Below are positions 51,339 through 59,642 of a DNA stretch of 64,000 bases, piece by piece. Below the pieces are notes generated by a model. It was not told the origin of the DNA. It searched no databases and was given only the letters and a program-made list of their open reading frames with translations. The first letter of the stretch is position 1. Every line of letters begins with the position of its first letter. The position numbers and the translations under genes were made by a program. Source of the DNA: Actinomycetes bacterium (lineage in GTDB: Bacteria; Actinomycetota; Actinomycetes; S36-B12); the NCBI GenBank assembly GCA_024639145.1, contig JAHEIZ010000009.1, forward strand, positions 62,001-126,000, written 5' to 3'.

Positions 51339-52123
51339 ATCGCCCCCTTGTCGGCCTCTCGACCTCCTCGGTCTTCCCTGAGTCGACCGCAGCGGCGTTC
51401 GAGATTGCTGCCGCGCTCGGCTACGACGGTGTCGAGATCATGGTGGGCACCGATGCAACCAGTCAGGATTCCTCGGCCCTGCGCGCGCTCGTCGAGCACT
51501 ATCAAGTGCCGGTGATCTCGATCCATGCCCCGTGCCTGCTTGTCACGCAGCGGGTGTGGGGCACCGAGCCGTGGGGCAAGTTGCAGCGAGCAAAGGACGT
51601 AGCCGAATTGCTCGATGCGAGCACGGTGGTCGTGCATCCGCCCTTCCGTTGGCAGCGCGGTTATGCGCGCGAGTTCGTCACGGGCCTGCAGCGGATGTCC
51701 GATGAGACCGAGGTGCGCTTCGCGGTGGAGAACATGTATCCGTGGCGTGCGGCCAGCCGCGAGCTGGCGGCGTATGCACCCGGCTGGGACGTGCGCGATG
51801 ACGATTATCCGCACACCACTCTCGACTTCTCGCATACCGCGGTATCGCGCACCGACCCGTTGCTGATGGCCCACGACCTGGGCAGCCGGCTCGCGCACAT
51901 CCACGTGGCGGACGGCACGGACTCCGCTCGTGATGAGCACCTGGTGCCAGGCCGCGGCACGCAGCCGGTGGCCGAGGTACTCGAGCATCTCGCGGCGGAG
52001 AGCTTCGCCGGGGCGCTGATCGTCGAGGTATCCACGCGCGGGTGCTCCACGCGCGAGGAGAGGGTCGCCGACCTGGCTGAGGCTCTCGCATTCGCTCGGC
52101 GGCCGTTCGAGGCTCGTCATTAG
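51335..52123 (+). CDS. TIM-barrel sugar-phosphate isomerase/epimerase
   Basis: A 262-residue AP_endonuc_2-type TIM barrel with [47 protein letters not shown] and [21 protein letters not shown], which supply metal-binding His/Glu/Asp residues. It is the equivalent of Rv0498 in the mycobacterial ppx-proC locus. Start ATG overlaps the ATPase stop (ATGA). Substrate unknown. Confidence 0.85.
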   Translation: MNRPLVGLSTSSVFPESTAAAFEIAAALGYDGVEIMVGTDATSQDSSALRALVEHYQVPVISIHAPCLLVTQRVWGTEPWGKLQRAKDVAELLDASTVVVHPPFRWQRGYAREFVTGLQRMSDETEVRFAVENMYPWRAASRELAAYAPGWDVRDDDYPHTTLDFSHTAVSRTDPLLMAHDLGSRLAHIHVADGTDSARDEHLVPGRGTQPVAEVLEHLAAESFAGALIVEVSTRGCSTREERVADLAEALAFARRPFEARH

Positions 52124-52135
52124 TACGCTGCAGTC

Positions 52136-52714
52136 ATGGTGAAGGATCCGCGCGGGCCAATACTCGATGCCGCACGTCTCGCCTTCGCCTCACGCGGCTA
52201 TGCCTCCACCACGGTCAAGTCGGTTGCCGTCGCGGCTGGCGTGGCACCGGCAGTCGTCAAGTCCTTGTTCGATAACAAGGAGCAGCTCTTCGCCGCCGCG
52301 ATGCAACTTCCGGTCAACCCCAGTCACGCGATTCCGGCGCTCTTCGCCCAGGGCCTCGATGGCATGGGCGAGCGCATCGTGCGACTCGCGCTGACGATGA
52401 TGTCCGAGGATCGCGTGCGCAGTGATGTCGGCGGCGTCGTTCAGGCATCGCCGCGCATTGAGAAAAGCGCGCGCACGGTGGCCGAATTCATGCACCTCTC
52501 GCTGGTCGACTCCTTGGTCACGGCGATCGGCGTGCCGGATGCGAGGATGCGCGTCTCACTGATCTCGTCACACCTGGCCGGCCTGGCCGCGACGCGCTAC
52601 GTGATCCGTCTCGAGCCGTTGGCCTCGGCCTCCGATGACGAAGTCGTGCGCATCTACGGCCCGCTCATCCAGGATCTCCTCGACCCGACCTGCCCGCTGA
52701 CCGGGCGCCGATAA
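52136..52714 (+). CDS. TetR-family regulator
   Basis: A 192-residue regulator with a TetR helix-turn-helix (ASTTVKSVAVAAGVAPAVVKSLF, split between two helices at about 20-45). The C-terminal domain has no recognised ligand. TACGCT (52124-52129) is 6 nt before ATG 52136. The stop directly abuts the next gene start. Confidence 0.85.
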   Translation: MVKDPRGPILDAARLAFASRGYASTTVKSVAVAAGVAPAVVKSLFDNKEQLFAAAMQLPVNPSHAIPALFAQGLDGMGERIVRLALTMMSEDRVRSDVGGVVQASPRIEKSARTVAEFMHLSLVDSLVTAIGVPDARMRVSLISSHLAGLAATRYVIRLEPLASASDDEVVRIYGPLIQDLLDPTCPLTGRR

Positions 52715-53410
52715 GTGGGGCTGCTCGATTTCCTGACGCGCGCGCGCTCCCTGGAGCAGGCCTGCGAGGTGGCCATGGCGCTCGCGGATGATGGCTACTG
52801 GATTGCCCTGCGCAGCGAGGGTGATCTCAGCGCCGATCAGCTGCATCGCGCGAGCATCGCCCTGCAGGCCGCCGGGGTCGAGGGCGTGAGCGAGATCATC
52901 GTGCCCATTGACTCGATTGCTGACGCGTCGTGGGCGATGACTCCTGATCTCGGCTGGGTCTTCACGGGCACGGAAGCCGGCATGCTCGATCCGAGCCTTC
53001 CCGCTCGGCTGGCCGCGTTCGGCGGGCTGGCGGCAGTGCACCGTTCGGCAGCTCTTCGCCAGGCCGAGGCGGACTGCCGCTCGGCCCAGGGCCTGCGCAT
53101 CCAGCTCTCCACCGGCGAGGCCCGGCGGGGGGAGCGCGACTTCTATCCGTCCTCCATCGAGGTCGACAAGGCGTATGTGCGGTGTGCGAAGGCGTTACTA
53201 CGCGATTCGCCATCGCCTGCCTTCGTGACGTCAGATGATCGCCTCATTGAGATCCTGCAGGCACTTGCCCTGCGACTCGGGCGTGCGCCTGGCGAGTATG
53301 AGTTCTGCCTCGCACATGGCCGTGGGGAGAATAGGCAGCGAGCCCTGCGGGATGCGGGGGAGAAAGTACGCATCGCCATCGCGTTCGAGATGAGGGAGAT
53401 CCATGACTGA
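52715..53410 (+). CDS. Proline-dehydrogenase-like protein (degenerate)
   Basis: A 231-residue protein directly before proC. Its C-terminal half follows the proline dehydrogenase barrel in order (DKAYVRCAKALL, then AFVTSDDRLIEILQAL, then YEFCLAHGRGENRQRALRDAG), but the KGAY flavin/substrate motif and the final RVYVPYG segment are not recognisable. It may be a non-catalytic relative or a very diverged enzyme; the family call is tentative. It starts GTG 52715 next to the TetR stop and overlaps proC by 8 bp. Confidence 0.55.
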   Translation: MGLLDFLTRARSLEQACEVAMALADDGYWIALRSEGDLSADQLHRASIALQAAGVEGVSEIIVPIDSIADASWAMTPDLGWVFTGTEAGMLDPSLPARLAAFGGLAAVHRSAALRQAEADCRSAQGLRIQLSTGEARRGERDFYPSSIEVDKAYVRCAKALLRDSPSPAFVTSDDRLIEILQALALRLGRAPGEYEFCLAHGRGENRQRALRDAGEKVRIAIAFEMREIHD

Positions 53411-54212
53411 CACCGCACTTCGCATTGCGATCCTCGGTGGCGGGGTCATGGGCGAGACCCTGGCTGCCGGCTTCCTCGCTCGTCTCGATCCGACCCCGAC
53501 CGTGACGGTTGCCGAGAAGCGCCCGGAGCGTGCCGCCGAGCTCGCCGACCGTCTGGGTCTGCGCATTGCCTCGATGGCGGAGGCCGTCAGTGATGCCGAT
53601 GTGGTTGTGCTGGCCGTCAAGCCCCAAGATTTTCGCGCCATGCTGGCCGAGCTGGCCCCGTCGCTGCGCTCCGGCGCCCTGGTGATCTCGATTGCCGCAG
53701 GAATCCCCACCTCGCTGATGGAGGAGATGCTGCCCGACGCGGCGGTGGTGCGGGTGATGCCGAATACACCGGCACGCATCAACCGCGGAGTCGCGGGAAT
53801 CAGCGCGGGCTCGGCCTGCTCCGCGACTGACATCGATCTCGCAGCACGACTGATGGCCTCCGTGGGCGTCGTTGTGCGCGTGCCGGAGGCACTGCAGGAT
53901 GCTGTCACTGCAGTTTCAGGCAGTGGTCCTGCCTACGTGTTCTATCTCGCCGAGGCGATGATCGCGGCGGGTCTCGAACTCGGTCTCTCGGCTGAAGATG
54001 CGCGAGTGATGGCCGTGAACACGATCCTCGGCGCCGGCGAGCTGATGGCGGCTAGTGATGAGGATCCCGCAGTGCTGCGCGCGAATGTCACCTCGCCGAA
54101 TGGCACGACAGCGGCGGCGATCGCGAGCATGGAGCAGTCAGGTATTCGCGATGCGGTCATCGCGGCGATGACGGCTGCACGCGATCGCAGTAGTGAGCTA
54201 TCAGGCAGTTAG
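53403..54212 (+). CDS. proC: Pyrroline-5-carboxylate reductase
   Basis: A 269-residue NADPH enzyme making proline, the last step of its synthesis. Rossmann motif IAILGGGVMGETLAAGF (about 8-24), VVVLAVKPQDF and the C-terminal signature SGSGPAYVFYLAEAMIAAG with LGAGELMAAS and VTSPNGTT are complete. It is the homologue of Rv0500 in the syntenic mycobacterial locus. The following 139 bp (54213-54351) is comparatively AT-rich and probably holds the promoter of the HTH gene. Confidence 0.96.
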   Translation: MTDTALRIAILGGGVMGETLAAGFLARLDPTPTVTVAEKRPERAAELADRLGLRIASMAEAVSDADVVVLAVKPQDFRAMLAELAPSLRSGALVISIAAGIPTSLMEEMLPDAAVVRVMPNTPARINRGVAGISAGSACSATDIDLAARLMASVGVVVRVPEALQDAVTAVSGSGPAYVFYLAEAMIAAGLELGLSAEDARVMAVNTILGAGELMAASDEDPAVLRANVTSPNGTTAAAIASMEQSGIRDAVIAAMTAARDRSSELSGS

Positions 54213-54351
54213 TCGCAGTAAATTACGTCACTGTAATTAACTCTGCCCACGTGGGAAACATCATCAATTTCCCAATCAACTTTCACTGTCGCACCACAAG
54301 ACACTAGTCTTCCGCCACGTCGTCGAATTGTTGATCACCGGAGGGGAACTG

Positions 54352-54588
54352 GTGCGGTTCGATGCAGAGAGTTCGGTGAAGATGTCCACGACCCCCGAGC
54401 GTGCCTTGTCAGAGGTTCGCTTCCTGACCGTTGCCGAGGTTGCCTCGGTCATGCGCGTGTCGAAGATGACCGTGTACCGCTTGGTTCACGGGGGTGACCT
54501 GCCTGCCGTCCGTGTCGGACGCTCGTTCCGCGTCCCGGAGCAGGCCGTGCACGATTACCTGCGAGATTCATTCATCGAGACGGCCTAG
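54352..54588 (+). CDS. Excisionase-type HTH_17 DNA-binding protein (Rv0500A-like)
   Basis: A 78-residue MerR-type winged helix: FLTVAEVASVMRVSKMTVYRLVHGGDLPAVRVG and RSFRVPEQAVHDYL, almost identical to the small regulator found after proC across actinobacteria (BldC-like fold). GTG 54352 follows a GGAGGGG Shine-Dalgarno; ATG 54382 is a shorter alternative. The target is unknown. It precedes the bS22 gene by 88 bp. Confidence 0.88.
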   Translation: MRFDAESSVKMSTTPERALSEVRFLTVAEVASVMRVSKMTVYRLVHGGDLPAVRVGRSFRVPEQAVHDYLRDSFIETA

Positions 54589-54676
54589 TTCGAGGCCACG
54601 TCCGCTCCCAGATAGGCTTCTGGGACGAACGCAGGTGGTGAGCTCTCATCACCCGATATACATGTGAGGATTGTTC

Positions 54677-54775
54677 ATGGGCTCAGTGATCAAGAAGCGC
54701 CGCAAGCGGATGGCTAAGAAGAAGCACCGCAAGCTGCTGCGTCGCACTCGAGTCCAGCGCCGCAACAAGAAGTAG
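54677..54775 (+). CDS. bS22-type small ribosomal peptide (AURKAIP1/COX24 domain)
   Basis: A 32-residue, extremely basic peptide: [19 protein letters not shown], then [13 protein letters not shown]. It is identical in style and position to Rv0500B of mycobacteria, seen on the 30S subunit as bS22. A TGAGGA Shine-Dalgarno precedes ATG 54677. The gap 54589-54676 shows nothing else I can name. Confidence 0.92.
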   Translation: MGSVIKKRRKRMAKKKHRKLLRRTRVQRRNKK

Positions 54776-54794
54776 GCACTACCGGGGAGGTCTC

Positions 54795-55769
54795 ATGGGG
54801 CGAATCGTCCTGGTGACCGGTGTCTCCCGGTACCTCGGCGGCCGTCTGGCCGCACTCCTCGCCGCCGATCCGGGTATTGACCGGGTCATCGGCGTCGATG
54901 TTGTCGCTCCCACGATGGCCCTTGACGGGGTTGACTTCGTGCGCGCCGATATCCGTAGTCCTGTCATCGCGAAGGTCCTCGGCGAAGCCGAGGTCGACAC
55001 AGTCGTGCACATGGGGGTCCTTGCGACCCCCCGACAGGCCGGTGGCCGGTCGGCGATGAAGGAGATCAACGTCATCGGCACGATGCAGCTTCTCGCTGCC
55101 TGCCAGAAGACCCCGAGTATTGGTTCCTTCGTCGTGAAGTCGACGTCCTCGATCTACGGCTGCGGTCCGAAGGATCCCGCGATGTTCACCGAGGAGACCG
55201 AGCCCCGGCACACCCCGACCTCAGGCTGGGCCAAGGACTCCGTCGAGGTCGAGGGCTACGTGCGGAGCTTCTCGCGGCGTCGCCCCGATGTCTGCGTCAC
55301 CACACTGCGCTTCGCGAACTTCATCGGCCCGGTCGTGCGCACGCCGATGACCTCGTACTACGGCCTGCCGGTGATCCCCACCGTGATGGGCTTCGATGCG
55401 CGCCTGCAGTTCGTACATGAAGATGACGGCCTCGAATCCCTGCAGCATGCCGTGCATGCGCGGAGGGCGGGCACCTTCAATGTGGCCGGCGACGGCGTCA
55501 TCACCTTGTCGCAGTCAATTCGGCGGATGGGCAAGAAGCAGCTCTCGGTCCCGCAGTTCATGTTCTCCACCATCGGCCGCAACCTCAGTCGCACCGGCGT
55601 CGTCGACTTCTCCCCGGAGCAGATTCGATTCATGACCTACGGCCGAGTGCTCGACACCAGCGCCTACGCCGAGACTTTCGAGCATCGACTGAGCTATTCC
55701 ACGCCGGAGGCCTTCGCCGACTTCGCCCATCGTGATGAGTCCGCGCTCGCGGAGGTGCCCAATGCCTGA
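54795..55769 (+). CDS. NAD-dependent epimerase-like SDR protein (GalE2-like)
   Basis: A 324-residue extended SDR. The nucleotide motif is LVTGVSRYLGGRLAALLAAD (about 5-24), with DIRSPVIAKVL and a LRFANFIGP region. The catalytic Y-x3-K is not seen: the aligned segment reads SGWAKDSVEVEGYV, with Trp at the Tyr and Ser at the Lys position. It could bind a sugar nucleotide without classical epimerase chemistry. It corresponds to Rv0501 in the syntenic locus. A GGGGAGG Shine-Dalgarno precedes the ATG. It overlaps the acyltransferase by 8 bp. Confidence 0.8.
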   Translation: MGRIVLVTGVSRYLGGRLAALLAADPGIDRVIGVDVVAPTMALDGVDFVRADIRSPVIAKVLGEAEVDTVVHMGVLATPRQAGGRSAMKEINVIGTMQLLAACQKTPSIGSFVVKSTSSIYGCGPKDPAMFTEETEPRHTPTSGWAKDSVEVEGYVRSFSRRRPDVCVTTLRFANFIGPVVRTPMTSYYGLPVIPTVMGFDARLQFVHEDDGLESLQHAVHARRAGTFNVAGDGVITLSQSIRRMGKKQLSVPQFMFSTIGRNLSRTGVVDFSPEQIRFMTYGRVLDTSAYAETFEHRLSYSTPEAFADFAHRDESALAEVPNA

Positions 55770-56682
55770 CGAATCCCTCTCGCCGTCGAAGGCCGCACGC
55801 CTGGTCGGCAATACGGGGCCTCAGCCGCACGAGATCATTCACGATGATCAGGTGGTCGATGACCGTGATCTCGGTCAATTCATCTCCGATCGACTCTCGG
55901 GCAAGTACGAGGTCGATGACTTCGGCTTCGACCCCGAGCTCACCGACAAGGTGCTGATGCAGGCATTGCGCCCGCTGTACCGAAAGTGGTTCCGCGTCGA
56001 GTCCAGTGGCCTCGAGAACGTGCCCGACGTGGGCGGCGCACTCGTGGTGGGCAATCACTCGGGCACCATCGCACTCGATGCGCTCATGACCCAGGTTGCG
56101 CTGCTCGATGATCACCCCGCCCGTCGGCATCTGCGCATGCTCGCCGCCAACCTGGTATTCGAGACTCCGTTCGTGGGCGAGCTCGCGCGCAAGGCCGGGC
56201 ACACGCTCGCCTGCACGCCCGATGCCGAGCGACTTCTGACCTCCGGCGAAATAGTCGGGGTGTGGCCCGAAGGCTTCAAGGGAACGGGCAAGCCGTTCAG
56301 TGAGCGCTACAAGCTGCAGCGTTTCGGTCGCGGCGGATTCGTCGCGGCGGCACTGCGCACGCGCACCCCGATCATCCCGACTGCCGTGATCGGCGCGGAG
56401 GAGACCTATCCGATGATCGGCAATGCCAAGGGCCTTGCTCGCCTCCTCGGCTTCCCGTACTTCCCGATCACACCGACCTTCCCCTGGCTCGGGCCGCTTG
56501 GCCTGGTGCCGCTGCCGAGCAAGTGGATGATCCACTTCTGCGAACCGATCCCGACTGATGATTACCCGGAGAACGCAGCCGACGATCCGATGCTCGTGTT
56601 CAACCTGACCGATCAGGTGCGCGAGACGATCCAGACGACCATTTACGACCTACTGGTGAAGCGCAATAGCGTTTTCGGCTGA
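55762..56682 (+). CDS. PlsC-type acyltransferase
   Basis: A 306-residue acyltransferase (Rv0502-like). The catalytic NHSGTIALD (HX4D, about 95-103) and the EGFKGTGK block (about 171) are intact, with PIIPTAVIGAEE later. It would acylate a glycerol phosphate or lipid. ATG 55762 overlaps the upstream gene. Its last codons (SVFG plus stop) lie inside the first copy of a 35-bp tandem direct repeat. Confidence 0.87.
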   Translation: MPDESLSPSKAARLVGNTGPQPHEIIHDDQVVDDRDLGQFISDRLSGKYEVDDFGFDPELTDKVLMQALRPLYRKWFRVESSGLENVPDVGGALVVGNHSGTIALDALMTQVALLDDHPARRHLRMLAANLVFETPFVGELARKAGHTLACTPDAERLLTSGEIVGVWPEGFKGTGKPFSERYKLQRFGRGGFVAAALRTRTPIIPTAVIGAEETYPMIGNAKGLARLLGFPYFPITPTFPWLGPLGLVPLPSKWMIHFCEPIPTDDYPENAADDPMLVFNLTDQVRETIQTTIYDLLVKRNSVFG

Positions 56683-56759
56683 GGAGTGAGCGCAGCGAGC
56701 CCCGGAAGACGAAGACCATAGACACGTTTTCGGCTGAGGAGTGAGCGCAGCGAGCCCCG
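56670..56759. repeat. 35-bp direct repeat, two copies 55 bp apart
   Basis: The sequence CGTTTTCGGCTGAGGAGTGA... occurs identically at 56670-56704 and 56725-56759. The first copy includes the acyltransferase stop. The intervening 20 bp are unique. It looks like a local tandem duplication of the gene end. Confidence 0.9.
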
Positions 56760-56777
56760 CATGGGCGACTCGGCTGA

Positions 56778-57659
56778 TCAGCGCTTGCGCGCGCGACCGA
56801 TGAGATAGCCGAGCACCAGGCCAGCACCAACGCCGGCTGCGTAGCCGCCGATTCCCGATGCCGCAGGAATGACGAACTGCTTGAACTGCTCGCGCTTGCG
56901 GAAGTCGCGGATCGGCCAGTCGTTCTCGCGTGCATGATCCCGCAGTGACGAGTCGGGGTTCACGGCAACCGGATTGCCGACCGCGCTGAGCATCGGGATG
57001 TCATTCGAGGAGTCCGAGTACGCGGAGCATTCGGCCAGATCGAAGCCCTCGCGCTGGGCGAGTGCGCGAATCGCCTCGGCCTTCGCGAGCCCGTGCAGAG
57101 GAGCGCCATCGAGGTGACCGGTGTAGATCCCGTCCTTGACTTCCGACACCGTGCCCAGTGCGCCCGTCAGCCCGAGGCGAGTCGCGATCAGCGTGGCGAG
57201 CTCCACTGGGGTGGCAGTCACGAGCCAGACCTGCTGGCCGGCATCGAGATGTGCCTGCGCGAGTGCCAGGGTGCCGGGAATCAGCTTGTCGATCAGGATC
57301 TCATCGAAGATCTCCTCGCCGAGTTCGACGAGCTCGTCGACACTGCGGCCCTGGATGAACGAGAGCCCGGCCGCCGTGGCCGATGCCATGTCCTCGAGAT
57401 CCTCGGAGCCGGTCATCACGAACTTGACCTGCTTGACGGCGAAGCCGGCGATCTCGGATGCACTGAAGTAATTGCGACGAGCGAGACCTAGGGCGATGTG
57501 GAACAGGCTCGAGCCGCGCATGATCGTGTTGTCAACGTCGAAGAAGGCTGCGGAGTTCGCGCCGGGAGCGCTCAGGTGCGCGGATTCCAGGTTCGCCGCT
57601 GCCGCCGATGCCTGCCCCGCTCGGCGGTAGGAGCCGAGAATTCCACCATCGCTGGTCAT
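56778..57659 (-). CDS. HAD-IB phosphatase (SerB1-like)
   Basis: A 293-residue phosphatase. Motif I AAFFDVDNTIMRGSSLFH (nucleophile Asp about 41), VWLVTATP (motif II) and SAYSDSSNDIPMLSAVG (motif IV) are complete. A C-terminal hydrophobic Gly-rich helix (GGYAAGVGAGLVLGYLIG) may anchor it to the membrane. ATG 57659 is chosen with TAGCCT 7 nt upstream. It resembles Rv0505c in the syntenic locus. A phosphoserine or lipid phosphate substrate is possible. Confidence 0.87.
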   Translation of the reverse strand: MTSDGGILGSYRRAGQASAAAANLESAHLSAPGANSAAFFDVDNTIMRGSSLFHIALGLARRNYFSASEIAGFAVKQVKFVMTGSEDLEDMASATAAGLSFIQGRSVDELVELGEEIFDEILIDKLIPGTLALAQAHLDAGQQVWLVTATPVELATLIATRLGLTGALGTVSEVKDGIYTGHLDGAPLHGLAKAEAIRALAQREGFDLAECSAYSDSSNDIPMLSAVGNPVAVNPDSSLRDHARENDWPIRDFRKREQFKQFVIPAASGIGGYAAGVGAGLVLGYLIGRARKR

Positions 57660-57766
57660 GCTCTCCAGGCTACCCACTGAACCCCGCAGCGGCGGAGGGG
57701 ACTGTGACAAACTGATGCGGGGGACGTCAGTTCTCCGTGTGGTGAAGTCGGATCGAGGGAGGCACC

Positions 57767-59302
57767 GTGCTCGGACACCCCCGTGCCAACGCGAATATCT
57801 CCGAGTACCTGCGTGCGTCCGCCGTACGCGACCCGCAGGGGTGCGCGCTCGTCGACGGCGCATCTCGCCTGACCTGGTCCGAGCTCGATTCGCGTGTCTC
57901 GCACTTCGCCGCCGGACTCGTCAGGCATGGCCTGCATGCGGGTGACCGCGTGGGGCTGCTGCTGGGCAACTCCGCCGAGTACGTCACCGCGTTCTACGGC
58001 GCCCTGCGTGCCGGACTCTGCGTCGTGCCGATGAATCCCGCCTACACCGCCCCCGAGATCGCTGTTCTCGTCTCCGATGCCGGTGTGCGACTACTGATCG
58101 CCTCTTCCGACACCTCTGCAGCGGCGACCGAGGCCGTGGAGGCCGTCCACTCGTGCGAGGTCGTCCTGATCGGAACGCCGGCTTTCGACTCGCTGTTCGA
58201 CTCGACCTCGCTGCTCGCAGAAGTGTCGACCTCAGGTGATGCGTTGGCACTCCTGCTGTTCACGGCGGGCACGAGCGGGCGCCCGAAGGGCGCGATGCTC
58301 ACGCATGGCGCACTGCGCGCGAATACCGAGTCACTTCTCTCGCTGCGCTCGCCCGCGGCTGTGCAGGCGGGCGACGTCGTGCTTGCCGTGCTCCCGATGT
58401 TCCACGTGTACGGACTCAATACGGTGCTGAATCTCGCCGTGGCCGCAGGTGCAACCTCGGTGATCGTCGATCGATTCGACCCGGTGGAGTCACTGCGCCT
58501 GGTAGCGACCGAGCGCATCACCACGGTCGCGGGTGCGCCGGCGATGTACCAGGCGTGGTTGCGCGTTCCCGGGCTCCGCGAGTCCGTGGCAGGGGTGCGC
58601 CTGTTCTCCAGTGGTGGAGCGCCGCTTCCGGCTGCGGTATTCGAGTCGTTCTCCGAGCTCACCGGCAAGCAGGTATTCGAGGGCTATGGCATGACCGAGT
58701 GCGCACCCGTCGTGGCGACCACACTGGTCGACGGTCGTCCGCGAGCAGGCTCGGTGGGTCTCACGATTCCAGGGGTCGAAGTGCGACTCGTCGATGAGTC
58801 GGGTCACGATGTTGACGACGGTGACCCGGGTGAGGTGTGGGTGCGGGGTGCATCAGTCTTCCGCGGCTACTGGCCCGATGGGGCCGGCGGCCCTGATGCG
58901 CACGGCTGGTTCCGCTCCGGGGATATCGCCTACGTCGATGACGACAGTGCGCTGCATCTCGTCGATCGGCGTCGCGAGGTCATCCTCGTCAATGGCTTCA
59001 ACGTCTACCCACGGGAGATCGAGGTAGTCATCGAGTCAATGCAGCAGGTAGCGGAGGTCGCCGTGCTCGGCATTCCTGACGATGTCACGGGTGAGGGTGT
59101 TCTCGCACTCGTCGTGCCGCGCACGCCGATCACGCCCGACGACGTGCTGGCCTACTGCTCAACCCGGCTCGCGAGATTCAAGACCCCGTCGAGCATTCGC
59201 ATCGTCGACTCCCTTCCGCACTCGGCTGCGGGCAAGGTGGCCAAGGGTCGGCTTCGTGAGGTCTACGGCGATGCCGAGCCTGCTGGGCCTGAGGCATCCT
59301 GA
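57767..59302 (+). CDS. AMP-dependent acyl-CoA synthetase/ligase
   Basis: A 511-residue ANL-superfamily enzyme. P-loop LLLFTAGTSGRPKGAMLTHG (about 163-182), YGMTECAPV (about 307) and GWFRSGDIAYVDDDSALHLV, with the C-terminal Lys in SAAGKVAKGRL, are intact. It would activate a fatty or aromatic acid; substrate unknown. The gene is not in the mycobacterial version of this locus. A GAGGGAGG Shine-Dalgarno precedes GTG 57767. It abuts the glutaredoxin gene. Confidence 0.9.
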   Translation: MLGHPRANANISEYLRASAVRDPQGCALVDGASRLTWSELDSRVSHFAAGLVRHGLHAGDRVGLLLGNSAEYVTAFYGALRAGLCVVPMNPAYTAPEIAVLVSDAGVRLLIASSDTSAAATEAVEAVHSCEVVLIGTPAFDSLFDSTSLLAEVSTSGDALALLLFTAGTSGRPKGAMLTHGALRANTESLLSLRSPAAVQAGDVVLAVLPMFHVYGLNTVLNLAVAAGATSVIVDRFDPVESLRLVATERITTVAGAPAMYQAWLRVPGLRESVAGVRLFSSGGAPLPAAVFESFSELTGKQVFEGYGMTECAPVVATTLVDGRPRAGSVGLTIPGVEVRLVDESGHDVDDGDPGEVWVRGASVFRGYWPDGAGGPDAHGWFRSGDIAYVDDDSALHLVDRRREVILVNGFNVYPREIEVVIESMQQVAEVAVLGIPDDVTGEGVLALVVPRTPITPDDVLAYCSTRLARFKTPSSIRIVDSLPHSAAGKVAKGRLREVYGDAEPAGPEAS

Positions 59303-59545
59303 GTGCGCATCACCGTGATCGGCAAGCCTGACTGCCACCTGTGCCATGAGGCCCGTGCGGTGGTCGAGCGGGTATGCGGGGAGTTCGGGCTCTCGTGGGA
59401 GGAGATCTCGATCCTCGAGGATCCGGCCCTGTATGACGAGTTCTGGGAGAAGATCCCCGTGGTGCAGGTCGAGGGGCGCACAGTGGATTTCTGGATCATC
59501 GACGAGGACCGCCTCCGCCACGTAATATCCGATAATCGGACGTAG
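59303..59545 (+). CDS. Glutaredoxin-like protein
   Basis: An 80-residue thioredoxin-fold protein with CHLC (C11-C14), VQVEGRTVDFW with the cis-Pro in KIPVVQV. It corresponds to Rv0508. The GTG start follows the upstream stop immediately. It may serve as a mycothiol-linked redoxin. Confidence 0.87.
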   Translation: MRITVIGKPDCHLCHEARAVVERVCGEFGLSWEEISILEDPALYDEFWEKIPVVQVEGRTVDFWIIDEDRLRHVISDNRT

Positions 59546-59560
59546 TCGACCGCTCAACTT

Positions 59561-59576
59561 TGTGCCTTCGTGCACA
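59561..59576. promoter_or_regulatory. Rex operator (ROP)-like site
   Basis: TGTG-N8-CACA (TGTGCCTTCGTGCACA) matches the consensus half-sites and spacing of Rex operators. It lies 67 bp before rex, fitting autoregulation by NADH/NAD+ ratio. Confidence 0.6.
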
Positions 59577-59642
59577 TCTCTCTAACCTTGGGTACCGAGC
59601 TTCCCCATTACCAGGCGCTCATCCCTTCCGCACTGGAGCCCC

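Noticed and set aside
56670-56759. Repeat pair as an insertion sequence or MITE
   Set aside because: No inverted termini, no target-site duplication, no transposase.
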